In this document: positions 35,281 to 44,863 of the stretch, in pieces | How positions within the stretch are numbered: position 1 is the stretch's first letter | Layout of the letters: the number at the start of each line of letters is the position of its first letter | Assembly (NCBI GenBank): GCA_965213845.1 | Contig: CBDCAI010000002.1 | Coordinates: 62,001 to 126,000 of the forward strand | DNA length: 64,000 nucleotides | Direction of reading: 5' to 3' | From: JBBROS01 sp965213845 | Lineage (GTDB): Bacteria > Pseudomonadota > Alphaproteobacteria > Acetobacterales > Acetobacteraceae | The notes under the pieces: model-generated | What the model saw: the letters and a program-made list of their open reading frames with translations, nothing else | What the model was told of the DNA's origin: nothing | The model's database searches: none | Translations under genes and position numbers: made by a program

Positions 35281-36296
35281 GGCCCGCCATGCGCATCCCT
35301 CGCCCGCTGCTCGCGATCGCTATCCTGCTGGCGCTGTCCAGCACCGGCGCCGCCGCGCTCGACCTGCCGCAGAACCGCCCGAACCCCGACCACGACGCCC
35401 TGCTGCAGCAGCTGCAGCGGCAGACCGAGATGCCGCCGGGGCAGATCGGGGGCTTCGTGCACATCCCGGACACGAAGGCCGGCGTGCTGGTGCAGCCGAT
35501 GGGCCGCACCTTCCGCGACGTGCGCACGCGTTACCAGCCCTGGTTCGATGCCGCGCTGATCCTGATCGCGGTTGCGGCCATGGCGGCGCTGTACTTCTTC
35601 GCCGGCCCCATGCGGGTCGCCAAGGACCCGGCGGGCCGTACCATCCGCCGCTTCACCTGGTTCGAGCGCCTGGTGCACTGGTTCACCGCCGTCTCGTTCA
35701 TCTGGCTGGCGTTGACCGGGCTCAACCTGGTGTTCGGGCGGCACCTGCTGGAGCCGTTGATCGGCGACAACGCGTTCGCGGCCCTGTCGGCGCTGGGCAA
35801 GCTGTCGCACAACTCGGTCGGCATCGGCTTCATGATCGGCCTGGCCGCCATGACGGTGCAGTGGCTGGTGCAGAACCTGCCGAGCCGGCTCGACCTGGTG
35901 TGGCTCAAGATGTACGGCGGCATGCTGGGCGGGCCGCATCCGCCGGCGCGCAAGTTCAACGCCGGGCAGAAGATGATCTACTGGATCGCGGTGTTCGGGG
36001 GCGGCGCCATCTCGCTGACCGGGCTCGCGCTGCTGATGCCGTTCACGGTGCTGCAGATCGAGGGGATGCAGGCGATGCACCTGCTGCACTCCGTGATCGC
36101 CGCGCTGATGATCGCCGTGGTCATCGGCCACGTCTATCTGGGATCGCTGGGCGTGGAGGGGTCGTTCGACGCCATGGCCACGGGCCGGGTGGACCTGAAC
36201 TGGGCGCACGAACACCACGGCCTGTGGCTGGCGGAGGAGCAGGCCAAGCGGCCGCAGCTGATCAGCCCCGGCACGGCGCCGCATCCGGCCGAGTAG
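35277..36296 (+). CDS. fdhC: Formate dehydrogenase cytochrome b gamma subunit
   Basis: 339-residue membrane subunit anchoring the enzyme and passing electrons to quinone. A cleavable-looking signal (RIPRPLLAIAILLALSSTG) precedes a periplasmic stretch, then a first helix (about 85-105) and the four-helix cytochrome b561/FdnI-type domain. Heme-ligand His are in ERLVHWFTAV, LSHNSVG, MHLLHSVIA and VIGHVYLG. The ATG overlaps the beta stop (ATGA). The N-terminal extension with signal and extra helix is typical of alphaproteobacterial Fdh gamma subunits compared with the shorter E. coli FdnI. Confidence 0.93.
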   Translation: MRPAMRIPRPLLAIAILLALSSTGAAALDLPQNRPNPDHDALLQQLQRQTEMPPGQIGGFVHIPDTKAGVLVQPMGRTFRDVRTRYQPWFDAALILIAVAAMAALYFFAGPMRVAKDPAGRTIRRFTWFERLVHWFTAVSFIWLALTGLNLVFGRHLLEPLIGDNAFAALSALGKLSHNSVGIGFMIGLAAMTVQWLVQNLPSRLDLVWLKMYGGMLGGPHPPARKFNAGQKMIYWIAVFGGGAISLTGLALLMPFTVLQIEGMQAMHLLHSVIAALMIAVVIGHVYLGSLGVEGSFDAMATGRVDLNWAHEHHGLWLAEEQAKRPQLISPGTAPHPAE

Positions 36297-36298
36297 GT

Positions 36299-36424
36299 TC
36301 AGGGACGGGTGGACCGCTCCGAGTATGCCCGCTCGGAGCTTTCGCCCACAAATTGCGTCAACAACAGCTGGGACACGACGGCGATGCCGATCACGAACAC
36401 GACGGCGGACAGGAAGACCTTCAC
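36299..36424 (-). CDS. 41-residue single-pass membrane protein
   Basis: Small GTG-start gene antisense to the end of the fdh operon. A strong GGAGG ribosome-binding site lies six bases before the GTG. The product begins VKVFLSAVVFVIGIAVVSQL, a clear membrane segment, followed by a hydrophilic tail with SSERAYSERSTRP. Similar tiny one-helix proteins with a Ser/Ala-Tyr-Ser tail are frequent in Rhodospirillales, from my memory of the group. Function unknown. The last third overlaps a hairpin that could terminate the fdh transcript on the other strand. Confidence 0.65.
   Translation of the reverse strand: MKVFLSAVVFVIGIAVVSQLLLTQFVGESSERAYSERSTRP
36316..36342 (+). terminator. Probable Rho-independent terminator of the fdh operon
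   Basis: Perfect 8-bp stem GCTCCGAG/CTCGGAGC with an 8-base loop, followed by TTT, 20 bp after the gamma subunit stop. The T-tract is short. It also lies within the small minus-strand gene, encoding part of its tail. Confidence 0.55.
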
Positions 36425-36483
36425 GCTGAACCTCCGAGCGACCACGCCAGACTCGCAGCCGGCCGCGGGTTAGGCAAGAGCCC

Positions 36484-36975
36484 GTGCCCACGCCTGATCC
36501 TATCGGACCCGGCCAGGAGAGCGTCTGGGCCTATCCGCGCCCGGCCATCGCCGAACCCAGCCCGCGCCATATCCGGATTATCCATCGCGGGGTCGTGCTG
36601 CTCGACAGCTGCCGCAGTGTCCGCACGCTCGAGACCAGCCATCCGCCCAGCTACTACGTCCCGCGCGACGACATCGCCATGACGCTGCTGCGGCCGGGCG
36701 CCGGCAGCTCGTTCTGCGAGTGGAAGGGGCACGCGACCTACTTCGATGCCGTCATCGCGGGCGAGACGCTGCCGGGCGTCGGCTGGAGCTACCCGGCACC
36801 GACCCCGGGCTTCGTCGCGCTGCGCGACCACGTCGCCTTCTACGCCGCCCCGTTCGACACCTGCCTGGTGGATGGCGAGGCGGTCGCGCCGCAGGAGGGC
36901 GGGTTCTATGGCGGTTGGGTGACATCCCACGTCGCGGGACCGTTCAAGGGCGGGCCGGGCAGCCGCTTCTGGTAA
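36484..36975 (+). CDS. DUF427 domain-containing protein
   Basis: 163-residue cytosolic protein of the DUF427 family of small beta-barrel proteins. Recognisable conserved parts are ESVWAYPRPA, the PRDDIAMTLL strand, SSFCEWKGHATYFD and EGGFYGGWVT. The start is GTG 36484 with no strong ribosome-binding site. DUF427 proteins have no established role; some are fungal or bacterial ligand-binding candidates. It is convergent with the NiCoT gene 20 bp away. Confidence 0.85.
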   Translation: MPTPDPIGPGQESVWAYPRPAIAEPSPRHIRIIHRGVVLLDSCRSVRTLETSHPPSYYVPRDDIAMTLLRPGAGSSFCEWKGHATYFDAVIAGETLPGVGWSYPAPTPGFVALRDHVAFYAAPFDTCLVDGEAVAPQEGGFYGGWVTSHVAGPFKGGPGSRFW

Positions 36976-36995
36976 GGCGGACCCGCGCCCCGGCG

Positions 36996-38030
36996 TCAGG
37001 CGTCGAGCGCGTCCTCGCCGCGCAGGCGGTAGACGACCACCGAAGCCGCCCAGCTGACCATGAACACGCCGACGATGACGAAGCCGATGGCGCCGAAGTT
37101 GCGGTTCAGCAGCGCCACCCCGTCCCAGAACGCGCCCGTCGGCTGCAGCCGGTCCGCCACCAGGCCCAGCGCCTCCACCCCGCCCACCAGCAGGGCCACG
37201 ACGACCGACACGGCGGTTAAGGTCATGTTGTAGTACAGCTTGCGGATGGGCCTGGCGAAGGCCCAGCCGTAGGCGCCGGTCATGAGGATGCTGTCCAGCG
37301 TGTCCATCAGCGTCATGCCGGCGGTGAACAGGGCTGGGAAGATCAGGATGGAGGCCAGCGGCAGGCCGTCCGCGGCGCTGGCGGCGGACATGCCGAGCAG
37401 CGCGACCTCGGTCGAGGTGTCGAAGCCCAGGCCGAACAGCAGGCCGAGCGGATACATGTGCCAGCTGCGGCGGATGAGCCGGAACAGCGGGCGCAGCAGC
37501 CGGGCGAGCAGCCCGCTGCCGGACAGCAGGAGGTTCAGCTGGTCCTCGCCCACCGCCTCGCCGGCGCGGAGCCGGGCGAGGCTACGGCGGATGCCGAGCA
37601 GGATGCCGATGTTGGCGGCGGCGATGGCCAGCAGGAACAGCGACGAGACGGCGGTGCCGACGATGCTGCCGATGCCGTGCCAGGCGTCCAGCCGGTCGGC
37701 GAAGGCAAGGGCCGTGACGGCGACGCCGCAGGTGGCCAGGACGACGACGGTGGAGTGGCCGAGGGAGAAGAACAGCCCGACGCCCACGGGCCGCTGCCCG
37801 TCCTGCATCAGCTTGCGGGTGACGTTGTCGATGGCGGCGATGTGGTCCGCGTCGAAGGCATGGCGCAGCCCGAAGCTGTAGGCCAGCGTCGCGGTGCCGA
37901 GCAGCGCCGGGTAGTCGCGGAAGACGAGCAGGGCCCAGGCCCAGGCGACCAGGTTGCCGAGCAGCAGGCCGGCCAGCGTGATCGCGGCGCGGCGGCGCCA
38001 GCGTGCCGGCGGGTCTTTCGGACGTTTCAT
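36996..38030 (-). CDS. NiCoT-family nickel/cobalt transporter
   Basis: 344-residue inner-membrane permease importing Ni(II) or Co(II). The signature RHAFDADHIAAIDN (the HX4DH motif of HoxN/NixA proteins) is in helix 2, LGFDTSTEVALLG in helix 5, and about eight helices are predicted. ATG 38028-38030 overlaps the stop of the upstream ABC permease gene (TGATG). It is the last of seven overlapping genes that also encode a Mo-hydroxylase and an ABC importer. No urease, hydrogenase or B12 genes are in the window to explain the metal need. Confidence 0.92.
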   Translation of the reverse strand: MKRPKDPPARWRRRAAITLAGLLLGNLVAWAWALLVFRDYPALLGTATLAYSFGLRHAFDADHIAAIDNVTRKLMQDGQRPVGVGLFFSLGHSTVVVLATCGVAVTALAFADRLDAWHGIGSIVGTAVSSLFLLAIAAANIGILLGIRRSLARLRAGEAVGEDQLNLLLSGSGLLARLLRPLFRLIRRSWHMYPLGLLFGLGFDTSTEVALLGMSAASAADGLPLASILIFPALFTAGMTLMDTLDSILMTGAYGWAFARPIRKLYYNMTLTAVSVVVALLVGGVEALGLVADRLQPTGAFWDGVALLNRNFGAIGFVIVGVFMVSWAASVVVYRLRGEDALDA

Positions 38031-38794
38031 CAGCCCCTCGTTTCCGTGTGCCAGCGCAGCAGGTGGCGCCGCAGCGCCTCCATGCCGCGGATCAGCGCGA
38101 AGCCGAGCGCGCCGATGGCGAGGATGCCCGCGAACACGCCGGGGCTGTCGGCGAAGCGCATGGCGGCGAGCATGGCGCCGCCCAGCCCGTCGCTGCCCAT
38201 CAGCATCTCGGCGACCACGGTGGTGATCAGGGCGACGGGCAGCGCGGTCTGCAGGCCCGTGAGGATCTGCGGCACGGCGGCGGGCAGGTTCACCTGCCAC
38301 AGCAGCGCCAGGCGGGAGGCGCCGAGGCTGCTGGCCGACCACAGCATGGTCTTCTCGACGGCCTGCGTGCCCGCGATGGCCGCCGCGATGACCGGGAACA
38401 CGGCGGAGATGGCGACGATGACGAGCTTGGCGGCGGTGGTGGGGCCCAGCCACAGCATGAAGATGGGCAGGAAGGCGATCTTCGGCATGGGGAATCCCAG
38501 CGAGACCAGCGGGTCCAGGAACCAGCGCACCGGCCGCACCCGCACCATGGCGATCCCCGTCGCCGTACCTACGACGGCCGCCACCGCGAATCCGCCGAGC
38601 GCGATGCCCAGCGTCTGCAGCAGGCTGAGCACCAGGTCGCCGCTGACCAGGTCGTCGTAGAGGCGGCCGAGCACCGCGGGCGGCCCGGGCAGCAGGAAGG
38701 GGTCGACGCCGCCCCGGGCGGTCCCGGCCACCCACAGCGCCAGCACGACCAGCAGCGAGCCGGTGGCGGCGAGCCAGCCGGTCAGCCGCGCCAT
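38030..38794 (-). CDS. ABC transporter permease 2 (SsuC-like)
   Basis: 254-residue permease with about six helices and an EAA-type loop (ASSLGASRLALLWQVNLPAA). It is one of two non-identical permeases in this operon; together they probably form a heterodimeric channel. The ATG lies inside the end of the first permease gene (13-bp overlap) and the stop overlaps the NiCoT start. The family is NMT1/SsuABC-like, which imports organic sulfonates, pyrimidines, aromatic acids and similar. Substrate unknown. Confidence 0.88.
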   Translation of the reverse strand: MARLTGWLAATGSLLVVLALWVAGTARGGVDPFLLPGPPAVLGRLYDDLVSGDLVLSLLQTLGIALGGFAVAAVVGTATGIAMVRVRPVRWFLDPLVSLGFPMPKIAFLPIFMLWLGPTTAAKLVIVAISAVFPVIAAAIAGTQAVEKTMLWSASSLGASRLALLWQVNLPAAVPQILTGLQTALPVALITTVVAEMLMGSDGLGGAMLAAMRFADSPGVFAGILAIGALGFALIRGMEALRRHLLRWHTETRG

Positions 38795-39551
38795 GCCAGC
38801 GCCCGCTGCATCAGGGCCAGGAACAGCCGGTCGGCGGCGAAGCCCAGCAGCGACACCACGAGGACCGTGGCGAACATCGCGTCGTACACCCCGCCGTCGC
38901 CCAGGAACGAGATCATGTAGCCGAGCCCGTTCGACGACATCAGGAACTCCGAGCTGACCAGCAGGATGAACGACAGCGCCAGCGCGGTGCGGATGCCGGC
39001 CAGGATCTCGGGCAGCGCGCCCGGCAGCGCCACGCCGAGCAGCACCTGGTGGTGGCGGCGGCCGAGGCTGCTTGCGGACCAGAACAGCATGGGGTCCAGC
39101 CCGCGCACGCCGTTGAAGGTGCCGAGCACGACGGGCAGCAGGCTGCCCAGGAAGATCAGCGCGATCTTCGACAGGTCGCCCAGCCCCAGCCACAGCAGCA
39201 ACACCGGGATCAGCGCGGATTTCGGCATGGGGTAGATGCAGCGGACCAGCGGCTCCATGACCGTGCGGGCCGCGCGATACCAGGCCATGGCGCCCCCCAG
39301 CGCGACTCCCACGACGATGGCGAGGCCCAGGCCGCAGCCCAGGCGCCAGAGCGATTGCATCGCGTTGACCGGCAGGTCGCCGCTGCGGGTCAGCCGCCAC
39401 AGCGCGGAGAGCACGACCGTGAGCGGCGGCAGCGACGCGGGCGACACGAGTCCGAGCCGGGGCGCGGCCTCCCACGCCACGGCGACGATCAGCAGCGGGG
39501 ACCATTTGACGAAGGCCTGGCGCGCGCGCTCGGCGGCATCGATCGGCGGGC

Positions 39552-39555
<4 letters not shown>
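38782..39555 (-). CDS. ABC transporter permease 1 (SsuC-like)
   Basis: 257-residue permease with a cytosolic N-terminus (MSPPIDAAERARQAFVKWSP) and about six helices. The coupling loop reads ASSLGRRHHQVLLGVALPGA. It differs in sequence from permease 2 but shares the PMPKSALIPVLLLWLG block (PMPKIAFLPIFMLWLG in permease 2), which indicates an old duplication. The ATG overlaps the stop of the ATPase gene. Together with the neighbouring ATPase and binding protein it forms a complete importer. Confidence 0.88.
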
Positions 39556-40345
<790 letters not shown>

Positions 40346-40349
<4 letters not shown>

Positions 40350-41365
40350 CGCCGGCTCGAGGCTTCGTCGACAAGCGTGAGGTCGGCGAACTTCGGCACG
40401 TCGACGTCGGCCTTGAGGAAGCCGAGGTCCTTCTGCACCTTGATGTTGTCCTGCAGCGCATCGAGGTTCGGCCGCACGCGGGGATCGCGGAAGTAATCGT
40501 CTTTGGTGAACAGCCACGACGTGAAGTCCGATTCCGGCTGCTTGGTCACGTTCGCCACCAGCCGGATCGCCGCGTCGCGGTTGGCGGGGTCGAGCAGCCA
40601 GCGCGTGCCGATCTGCATGTCTTCGAAGAAGTCGACCAGGGCGGCGCGGTTCTTCTCGATGAAGGGGGCGCGGGCCGCCATCAGCGTGGTCTGCGTGACG
40701 CCCATCGCGTCCTTGATGGTGAACAGGCTGCGGGCCTTGCCGGCGCGGATCTGCTCCAGCGAGAACGGCGCCACCATGCCGGCCAGGTCCACCTTCCCCT
40801 GCTCCAGCATCGAGGGCATGTTGGGGAACTGCACCTCGACCACGCTGTAGTCGCGCTTGTCTTCCAGGTGGTTGTCCCGCATCTGCTTGCGCATCGCCAT
40901 GTCGATGGCGCCGCCCAGCCCGTTGGAGGCGATGGTGCGGCCCTTGAGGTCCGCCACGCTGTGGATCGGCCCGTCGGCGCGCACCACGTATTGGCTGGAA
41001 TAGTAACCGGGCACGCCGTCCTGGTACAGGTCGCCGACGGCGCGCAGGTCGGTCATGCGGGCATTCTGGATGGCGAGCGCGAAGGACGAGAAGGCGAGGG
41101 CGGCGATCTGCAGCTCGCCCGCGGCCAGCGCGGTGATCTGCGGGGCGGAGCCCTTGAAGTAGCTGAGCGCCACGGTGTAGCTGCGGCCGTAATGCTTCAG
41201 GATGCCGGGGTTGGCGAAGACCACGGGCGGCAGCTGCGCGGGCGTGATGGCCCAGCCCAGATGGATCACGACCGGCGCCTGCGCCCGGGCGCGCCCGGGG
41301 ACGGACGCGGCGGCGGCGGCACCCAGCAGAAGCCGGCGGGACAGATCGGGACTGGGCAGGTTCAC
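40346..41365 (-). CDS. ABC transporter substrate-binding protein (NMT1-like)
   Basis: 339-residue periplasmic binding protein. GTG 41363-41365 is chosen because AGGAGG lies 8-9 nt upstream; it yields VNLPSPDLSRRLLLGAAAAA, a twin-arginine signal ending ARA. The mature protein starts APVVIHLGWAI and has NMT1/OMP_decarbox_like features (GRTIASNGLGGAIDMAMRK). It overlaps both the molybdenum-hydroxylase stop upstream and the ATPase start downstream by 4 bp. This suggests it imports the compound processed by the adjacent oxidoreductases. Confidence 0.88.
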
Positions 41366-43737
41366 GGGCGGTCCTCCTGGGTGGCCTTTCCGGCCTTCAT
41401 GACCGACCATACCGTCTGCGCCGTCGCGGGCATATCGATGTGCACCACGCCATAGGGGCGCAGCGCGTCCACGATGGCGCTGGCGATGACGGGCAGGGCG
41501 CCCACCGTCCCGGCCTCGCCGGCGCCCTTGGCCCCCAGCGGGTTCATCCGGGTCGGCACCGGGTTGCTGTGCACCTCCATGGGCGGCATGTCGGACGCGC
41601 GCGGCATGGCGTAGTCCATGAACGAGCCGCTGAGCATCTGGCCGCTGCCGGGCTCGAACACGATCGCCTCCATCAGCACCTGGCCCAGCCCCTGCGCGAC
41701 CCCGCCATGGATCTGCCCCTTCACGATCAACGGGTTGATGACCGTGCCCACGTCATCGACCACGACGTAGCGCAGCACCGCCACCTGGCCCGTCTCGGGG
41801 TCGATCTCCACCTCGCAGACATGGCAGCCATTGGGGAACGTCGCCTCGTCGGGGGTGACGATCGCCTGGCCGCCCAGGCCCCACTCGGAATGCGGCGGCA
41901 GGCGCGCGGGCACGAAGCTCGCCTGCGCCACCGTCTCGATCCGCACGCTGCGGTCCGTGCCGACGACGCTGAAGAGGCCGGCGTCGAAGGCGATGTCGGC
42001 CACCGCCGCCTCCAGCAGGTGGGCGGCGATCCCGCTGCCGCGCTCGACGATCTTTTGTGCCGCCCGCTCGAACGCCGCCCCGCCGGCGACGATGGAGCGG
42101 GAGCCGAACGTGCCGCGCCCATGGCTGACGATGTCCGTGTCGCCCTGCAGGATTCGGACGCGGTGCGGGTCGAGCCCCAGACGGCTCGCGGCGATCTGGC
42201 GGAAGACGGTCTCGTGCCCCTGGCCGTGGTTGTGCGTGCCCAGCAGGATCGTGGCGTCGCCGCTCGCGTTGAAGCGGATCTCGACGCCTTCCTCGTTCGG
42301 CGCGCGGTGCGGCCCGCCCGCCACCTCGATGGCGTTGGCGATGCCCAGGCCGCGCAGCCGCCCCGCCGCCTCGCTTGCGGCCCGCCGCGCCGGGAAGCCG
42401 TCCCAGTCGGCGGCGGCCAGCACCTTGTCCATGTTCAGCGCGAAGTCGCCGCTATCATAGGTGAAGACGAAGCCGGTGTCGTACGGCATGGCGTCGGGCG
42501 GGATCAGGTTCAGCCGCCGGATCGCCACCCGGTCGAGGCCCATCTCGTGGGCGGCGACGTCGATGATGCGCTCGATGGCGAACGTCGCCTCCGGCCGCCC
42601 GGCGCCGCGGTAGGGCGCGCTGGGCTGGGTGTTGGTGAACACGCCCACCACCTCCGCATGGATCGCCGGGATGCGGTAGACGCCGGCCAGGCCGCCCAGG
42701 TTGTTGGTGGAGGATTGCAGCGAGTTGAACCCGAGATAGGCGCCGATGTTGGCCAGCGTCCTGATCCGCAAGCCGAGGAAGCGGCCCTGTGCATCCAGCG
42801 CCAGCTGCACGGTCGAGACGTTGTCGCGCGCGTGGTAGTCGGACACCAGGCTCTCGCTGCGGGTGGCGTTCCAGCGCACGGTGCGGCCGGTGCGCCGTGC
42901 CGCCCACAGCGCCAGGCCGTATTCCGGATAGGGGCTGCCCTTCATGCCGAAGGCGCCGCCCATGTCGGGCGAGACGATGCGCAGCTTGTGTGCCGGGATG
43001 CCCAGCGTGTGCTCGGCGATCTCGGCCCGCATCCGGTGCGGGGCCTGCATGCCGGCGTGCAGCGTGTAGGTGCCGGTCCCCGCGTCGAAGGCGGCGACGG
43101 CGTTGCGCGGCTCCATGGGGTTCGCGCTGACCCGGCTGATGCGGAACTCGAGCGTGCTGACGTGGTGCGCGGCGGCGAAGGCGGCGTCGGTGCCGGGCTT
43201 GTTGCCGAGCGGGTAGACGAAGCAGACGTTGTCGGGCGCGTGTTCCGGCCAGACCGCGGGCGCGCCGTCCTGCACGGCCAGGGCCGCGTCGGTGACGGCA
43301 GGCAGCGCGTCGTAGTCGACCAGCACCAGGTCCCGCCCGTCCTGCGCCGCCTGCAGAGTGTCGGCGATCACGACGGCCACCGCGTCGCCCACCAGCCGCA
43401 CCTGGTCGGTGGCGAGCAGGCGATAGGGGGGGCGCGGCATGGGCGAGCCGTCGGCCCGGTGGCGCTGCACGATCGTCTGCAGCGTGCCGAGCCCGTCGTG
43501 CTCCAGCATGGCGCCGGTCAGGACGGCGACGACGCCCGGGGCGGCACACGCGGCTGACGTGTCGATGGACAGGATGCGGGCGTTGGCGTGCGGGGAGCGG
43601 AGCACGACCATGTGGGCGGCGCGCGGCGGCTGGATGTCGTCGGTGTAGCGGCCGAGCCCCTGCAGCAGGCGGCGGTCCTCCCACCGCGGTGTCGCGGTGC
43701 CGATGCCGAAGGCGGCCGGAAGGGCGATGTCCATCAT
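41362..43737 (-). CDS. Molybdenum hydroxylase large subunit (xanthine/aldehyde dehydrogenase family)
   Basis: 791-residue Mo-MCD-binding catalytic subunit that hydroxylates a C-H bond of an aldehyde or N-heterocycle. It has the N-terminal Ald_Xan_dh_C (ab hammerhead) domain (GLGRYTDDIQPPRAAHM) and the MoCoBD segments DMGGAFGMKG and YRGAGRPEATFAIER. The catalytic Glu741 is in GAKGAGEAGTVG. It lacks the AYXCSFR loop of CO dehydrogenase. No medium FAD or small [2Fe-2S] subunit gene lies next to it, although these are normally adjacent, so it must borrow them or use other partners. The start could be either of two adjacent ATGs. It overlaps genes on both sides. Confidence 0.92.
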   Translation of the reverse strand: MMDIALPAAFGIGTATPRWEDRRLLQGLGRYTDDIQPPRAAHMVVLRSPHANARILSIDTSAACAAPGVVAVLTGAMLEHDGLGTLQTIVQRHRADGSPMPRPPYRLLATDQVRLVGDAVAVVIADTLQAAQDGRDLVLVDYDALPAVTDAALAVQDGAPAVWPEHAPDNVCFVYPLGNKPGTDAAFAAAHHVSTLEFRISRVSANPMEPRNAVAAFDAGTGTYTLHAGMQAPHRMRAEIAEHTLGIPAHKLRIVSPDMGGAFGMKGSPYPEYGLALWAARRTGRTVRWNATRSESLVSDYHARDNVSTVQLALDAQGRFLGLRIRTLANIGAYLGFNSLQSSTNNLGGLAGVYRIPAIHAEVVGVFTNTQPSAPYRGAGRPEATFAIERIIDVAAHEMGLDRVAIRRLNLIPPDAMPYDTGFVFTYDSGDFALNMDKVLAAADWDGFPARRAASEAAGRLRGLGIANAIEVAGGPHRAPNEEGVEIRFNASGDATILLGTHNHGQGHETVFRQIAASRLGLDPHRVRILQGDTDIVSHGRGTFGSRSIVAGGAAFERAAQKIVERGSGIAAHLLEAAVADIAFDAGLFSVVGTDRSVRIETVAQASFVPARLPPHSEWGLGGQAIVTPDEATFPNGCHVCEVEIDPETGQVAVLRYVVVDDVGTVINPLIVKGQIHGGVAQGLGQVLMEAIVFEPGSGQMLSGSFMDYAMPRASDMPPMEVHSNPVPTRMNPLGAKGAGEAGTVGALPVIASAIVDALRPYGVVHIDMPATAQTVWSVMKAGKATQEDRP

Positions 43738-44732
43738 GCGAGCCTGACGAGTTGCTTGCCGAAGTTACGACCCTTCAGCAGGCCGATGAAGGCCTCGGGC
43801 GCGCTCGCCAGGCCGTCCGCGACGCTTTCCCGGTATTTCAGGGTGCCGGCGCCCACCAGGGCCTGCAGCTCCGCCAGAGCCGGGGGCCAGGCGTCCATGT
43901 GTTCCGAGACGATGAACCCCTGCACCAGAAGGCGGGAGATCAGGATCAGCCGCGGGTTGGCCAGGGGGGGCAGCGCGCCGTCGTAGCCCGAGATGGCGCC
44001 GCACACCGCGACCCGGCCGTGCGCGTTCATCCGGGCCAGCACCGCGTCCAGCACGGGGCCGCCCACGTTGTCGAAATAGGCGTCGATCCCCTGAGGCGCG
44101 GCGGCGGCGAGGTCCGTCTCCAGCGCGCCGGCCTTGTAGTCGACGCAGGCGTCGAACCCGAGCGTGCCGGTGACGAAGCCGCACTTCTCGGCGCCCCCGG
44201 CGATGCCCACCACCCGGCAGCCGTGCCGTTTTGCCAGCTGCCCCACCACGCTGCCCACCGCCCCGCTGGCCGCGCTGACGGCCACCGTCTCGCCCGGCTT
44301 CGGCGCGCAGATGCGGTTCAGGCCGTACCACGCCGTGACGCCCGGCATGCCGACGCAGCCGAGATAGGCCGAGAGCGGCACCAGCACGTCGTCCAGCCGG
44401 CGGAACCCGGTGCCGTCCGAGGTGCCGTATTCCTGCCAGCCGAACATCGCGGCCACCTTGTCGCCGGGATGCCAGGCCGGGTTGCGGGATTCGACGACGG
44501 CGCCCACCGTGCCGCCCACCATCACCTGGTCCAGCGGCTGCGGCGGGACGTAGGATTTCGACTCGTTCATGCGGCCGCGCATGTAGGGGTCGAGCGACAG
44601 GTAGTGGTTGCGCACCCGCACCTCGTTTGGTTGCAGCGGCGCCAGCGGGGTCGCCACCAGGCGGAAGTCGTCCACGGTCACGCTGCCCTGGGGGCGGCGG
44701 GCCAGCAGGATCTGATGATTGGTCTCGGCCAT
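43734..44732 (-). CDS. NADP-dependent oxidoreductase (CurA/zinc-free MDR family)
   Basis: 332-residue medium-chain dehydrogenase/reductase of the CurA/leukotriene B4 12-hydroxydehydrogenase group, which reduces carbon-carbon double bonds of enones with NADPH and needs no zinc. The block NHYLSLDPYMRGRMNE and the Rossmann motif AASGAVGSVVGQLAK are diagnostic. ATG 44730-44732 (MAETNHQILL) has GGGAGA upstream; the longer frame is not conserved. As first gene of the seven-gene overlapping operon it probably lies closest to the promoter between it and the dioxygenase gene at 44864. Confidence 0.92.
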   Translation of the reverse strand: MAETNHQILLARRPQGSVTVDDFRLVATPLAPLQPNEVRVRNHYLSLDPYMRGRMNESKSYVPPQPLDQVMVGGTVGAVVESRNPAWHPGDKVAAMFGWQEYGTSDGTGFRRLDDVLVPLSAYLGCVGMPGVTAWYGLNRICAPKPGETVAVSAASGAVGSVVGQLAKRHGCRVVGIAGGAEKCGFVTGTLGFDACVDYKAGALETDLAAAAPQGIDAYFDNVGGPVLDAVLARMNAHGRVAVCGAISGYDGALPPLANPRLILISRLLVQGFIVSEHMDAWPPALAELQALVGAGTLKYRESVADGLASAPEAFIGLLKGRNFGKQLVRLA

Positions 44733-44863
44733 GCGCGTGGGTCTCCCGGAGTGGGGGCAGGTTACGCCAGGTGCACGCACCTGGACACAGGGTCCGGGTG
44801 GGGTGGGCCTTCAATCCGCCGGCGCGACCCCGTAGGCTGGCGTTCGACCGAGAAGGACCGCGC

